Program-made: the position numbers and the translations under genes
Notes under the pieces: model-generated
What the model was told of the DNA's origin: nothing
Database searches by the model: none
The model's input: only the letters and a program-made list of their open reading frames with translations
Shown here: piece after piece, positions 61,814 to 64,000 of the stretch
How the letters are laid out: each line of letters begins with the position of its first letter
Numbering within the stretch: the stretch's first letter is position 1
Assembly: GCA_963825315.1 (NCBI GenBank)
Contig: CAWGST010000005.1
Location: forward strand, 806,001-870,000
Direction: 5' to 3'
Source of the DNA: DASRLE01 sp963825315
GTDB taxonomy: Bacteria; Verrucomicrobiota; Verrucomicrobiia; Limisphaerales; Palsa-1400
DNA length: 64,000 nucleotides

Positions 61814-63397
61814 TTACGTTCGCGAAAGGTCAACCGCTCGGTTGGCGGTGGTGGGCAGGCGGCGCCAGAGTTCACGGATCGGTTCAAGGTCGCAATCCGG
61901 CGGCAGCTTCGTTCCGTAGGCGGCATAACCGTAAAGACAGGCCAATTGCTCGAACTGTGAATCCAGTTCCGGACGTTGCTCTCCCAGCCGGCCGCAAAAT
62001 TCGCGCGCGGTTTCCTCGGGGCGCGCCGCGATCCCCTGCTCTTTCGCCCAGACTTGGACCGCTTCGTAACTGTAAAGTATGATTTGCTCTGGCGGCCACG
62101 CGTAGTCCTTTCCGGTAAAGAACGGATTTTTATATTCGGCGAAAGAACTGAATTTGGCGCGGGCGGGAGCGGGTTCGGTTTTTTTGACGGGCCTGCGGGA
62201 CGGAGTCAAATCGAAAAGTTTTCTGAAGAACTGCGCGAGGGCGGCGATGATTGACCGGGCCATTTCCAGCAGCAAGTGGCGGCGGCGGATGATCCATCCG
62301 CCAATGACCAAAACGGCGGCAATCAGAAGCGCGGTCCGCAGAAAGTTGTAAATGTTGCCGGCCTGCGCGCTGGAAACCGTGGGAGCGGGAGTGGGTTGCG
62401 GCGGGTTTTGTGTTTCGCCGGGCTTCTCCTGACCGGCGGCCGGTTTGTTCCCCTGCTCCTGATCGGATTTTTGGGCGCTGTCTTGTTTGCCGCCGGTCTC
62501 GTTGCTAGCCCGGCCCTGGCCCTGGCCGGGCGGATTGCCCGGGGCGGCGTGTTCGCTGGCGCGGCGCAGTTGATAATCAATTTGATAACGCAAAGCCGCC
62601 CAGGCCTCGTTCGCGCCAGGACGGGGCAGAAAGAGCGCTCCAATCAAAACAATGAAGGCCACGCCGACGCCAAACTTGAGCCAGGCCACGGCGATGGCCG
62701 GAGGCATTTTGAGGTAACGCTGCCGCAAGTAACGCCGCAGCCCCAGGAAACTGGTGGTGACCAGCAATCCCAACGCGGCGGCCAGATAGAGGGCCAGAAA
62801 AATAAATCCGGTCCGGCGCTCCGCCACCGCGTCTCCCGGCAGAAGCATCTGCCCCGCGCCGAACAGCGGCAATGCGGCCAATGAAAAATAAACCACCCAA
62901 CGCCCGGGAGAATGAGGCGCGGAGACCTTGCGCGATCCGCCGGACCTCCTCTCCCCGGCCCTCTCCTCCAAAGGAGGAGAGGGAGAAGAGATGGCAGGGG
63001 CCGCCTTTTGCAGCAAGCCCCGGCCTGAAGAATCCTGCTCCTCGTCAATCAAGGCGCAGTCCCAGACGAGTTTATGGGCGCAGAACCAAACCAGGGCCAG
63101 CAGCATGATTCCCAGGAGATACGAGGGTTGTGTTCGCATCATGTAGAGCCAGGTGGCGACGGCCAGTCCAAGCCCATAGATGACGGCGTGCTCCGTGCTT
63201 TTCTCGATGGCGATCCGCGAGACGAGCACAATGCCAATGATGAACCAAAACATGACCCAGCAGACGGCCCCCATCATCTGGCCGCGGTAAAAAACTTCGA
63301 TCAGAAAAAAACACAGGCTTCCCACCAGCGCCATGATCAAAACCGGACTGAGCGCGATCACCATGTAGTCGGCAACAGTTTTCCGCGGCTTGCTCAT
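61814..63397 (-). CDS. DUF4129-domain membrane protein
   Basis: 527 residues. About four N-terminal membrane helices (residues 10-105), more at 170-260, and one near 350 (ALLIAAVLVIGGWIIRRRHL), with a Pro/Gln-rich linker between (about 290-345). The C-terminal ~110 residues fit DUF4129: YSYEAVQVWAKEQGIAARPE, TAREFCGRLGEQRPELDSQF and LACLYGYAAYG. DUF4129 genes commonly sit with transglutaminase-like, DUF58 and MoxR genes, and a DUF58-like gene is indeed next upstream (1 bp). A repeat-derived peptide SSPSPPLEERAGERRSGG interrupts it at about residues 138-155. Confidence 0.75.
   Translation of the reverse strand: MSKPRKTVADYMVIALSPVLIMALVGSLCFFLIEVFYRGQMMGAVCWVMFWFIIGIVLVSRIAIEKSTEHAVIYGLGLAVATWLYMMRTQPSYLLGIMLLALVWFCAHKLVWDCALIDEEQDSSGRGLLQKAAPAISSPSPPLEERAGERRSGGSRKVSAPHSPGRWVVYFSLAALPLFGAGQMLLPGDAVAERRTGFIFLALYLAAALGLLVTTSFLGLRRYLRQRYLKMPPAIAVAWLKFGVGVAFIVLIGALFLPRPGANEAWAALRYQIDYQLRRASEHAAPGNPPGQGQGRASNETGGKQDSAQKSDQEQGNKPAAGQEKPGETQNPPQPTPAPTVSSAQAGNIYNFLRTALLIAAVLVIGGWIIRRRHLLLEMARSIIAALAQFFRKLFDLTPSRRPVKKTEPAPARAKFSSFAEYKNPFFTGKDYAWPPEQIILYSYEAVQVWAKEQGIAARPEETAREFCGRLGEQRPELDSQFEQLACLYGYAAYGTKLPPDCDLEPIRELWRRLPTTANRAVDLSRT
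62949..62983. repeat. In-gene copy of the GGCCCTCTCC hairpin repeat
   Basis: CCCTCTCCTCC (62959-62969) and GGAGGAGAGGG (62973-62983) form a perfect 11-bp stem preceded by CTCTCCCCGG. It resembles the intergenic repeat at 26812-26892. It lies in frame inside the DUF4129 gene in a soluble linker between membrane helices, so the reading frame is kept. Confidence 0.7.
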
Positions 63398-63398
63398 T

Positions 63399-64000
63399 TC
63401 ACCTCACAATCGCCTCGGCGCACAGGTGGATGATCGCCTCCTCGCTGTTGACGACCCGGAAATCGATGCCTTGCGCCAGCAGCATTTCCGCCCAGGCCGG
63501 CGGTTTGGCCCAATCCGGTATCGGTTCCAGATTGAATGAAACCACCACCGCCGTGACCAGCAACCCGCGCCGTACCAGATCGCCCAGGGCAGCGGCGATG
63601 GCGGGCGTCACGATGCCCAGAACCGCCACCACGGTGGCGTCGCGGGATATTTTCGAAACGGCTTCCGTCACCATCGCGGAGAAATCCAGCCCGTCGGTAT
63701 GTTCCAGGCGGGCCAGGGCGGCCAGAATCCGCATGAACCGATCTTCGCTTTTGCCCGTTTCGACCATGACAGGCCGAAGGCGGGTGTTGGCCGGGGTTTG
63801 GGAAACCCGCCGCTGGGCGTCGTCGCGGGTGAGAAATTCGGCCCGCCAGCCTTCTTCGCGGATGCGATCGGCCGCATCGCGCCCGTTGCTGATGAACCCG
63901 ATTTGCCGGCCCGTCAGAAAAACCGCGTTGGCCAGCGAGGCGACGGTGACAACGGCCAGTTCCGCCGAACCCACAGCGGCCGCCCCTGGAAAACTGCCCG
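63399..64000 (-). CDS. DUF58-family-like protein, C-terminal part (runs off the window)
   Basis: The open frame continues to the window edge (about 200 residues visible). Seen: VTVASLANAVFLTGRQIGFI, SNGRDAADRIREEGW, then a long tail RFMRILAALARLEHTDGLDF, VVAVLGIVTPAIAAALGDLV and VVSFNLEPIPDWAKPPAW. This is the C-terminal vWA-like end of DUF58 proteins, where loops handle a metal or partner contact; it agrees with the DUF4129 neighbour. The stop is 1 bp from the DUF4129 start. The family is tentative because the N-terminal DUF58 motif is outside the window. Confidence 0.6.
   Translation of the reverse strand, partial: GSFPGAAAVGSAELAVVTVASLANAVFLTGRQIGFISNGRDAADRIREEGWRAEFLTRDDAQRRVSQTPANTRLRPVMVETGKSEDRFMRILAALARLEHTDGLDFSAMVTEAVSKISRDATVVAVLGIVTPAIAAALGDLVRRGLLVTAVVVSFNLEPIPDWAKPPAWAEMLLAQGIDFRVVNSEEAIIHLCAEAIVR

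Overview
The window looks like a chromosomal piece of a Verrucomicrobiota bacterium, probably of the Pedosphaera/Limisphaera type. This is an inference from gene content: a giant secreted protein with LamG and thrombospondin-3-like calcium repeats, a DNRLRE-domain protein, a TAT-exported sugar-isomerase-like protein, a secreted GH29 fucosidase, PATAN/DUF4388 signalling, many dispersed short palindromic repeats and a heavy load of insertion sequences. No rRNA, tRNA or CRISPR array was seen.

Layout. 0-6.3 kb: a minus-strand operon of exported proteins (a 1742-aa LamG/calcium-repeat/alpha-beta-hydrolase protein, then two paralogous carboxypeptidase-regulatory-like proteins), with an IS701-family element inserted about 90 bp upstream at a CTAG target. 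8-23 kb: housekeeping and cell-envelope genes: dnaG, a CvpA-like protein, a TPR lipoprotein, DUF362, a three-gene unit (GHMP kinase, tandem nucleotidyltransferase, alpha-L-fucosidase), a signalling module (receiver-PATAN, Roadblock-like, helical protein), uppP and metH. metH has a strong ArsR-type palindrome in its leader and overlaps uppP tail to tail. 23-31 kb: a repeat-rich stretch with a three-gene unknown cassette, an orphan MazE-type antitoxin, a polX-aroF pair whose polX 3' end is present in extra copies, and thiD. 31-38.6 kb: an HAD-Nudix fusion beside folB (probable folate step), secreted proteins, a cyclic-nucleotide-binding-domain protein, a frameshifted TPR membrane protein and a UDP-glucose dehydrogenase.

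38.6-47.4 kb is accessory DNA: an IS21-family element, decayed gene pieces, a DUF433 gene, two nearly identical IS630 copies (one broken by one base) flanking a small antitoxin-like gene, and an ISNCY-like element that carries a divergent AbrB-like gene and has a clear 6-bp target duplication.

47.5-57 kb is one tight seven-gene operon: ABC-2 permease, three SPFH/band-7 proteins (one with a frameshift), a heavy-metal P-type ATPase, an ABC ATPase and a second permease. It is the most system-like unit of unknown function here. 57-64 kb: an HMGL-type aldolase, a phage-type antirepressor pseudogene, an IS110-family transposase with structured flanks (possible bridge RNA), a dispersed hairpin, and the start of a DUF4129/DUF58 cluster.

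Method limits: domains were assigned by reading motifs, without searches. Two single-base frameshifts in GC-rich runs (36.6 kb and 53.0 kb) may be real lesions or sequence errors.
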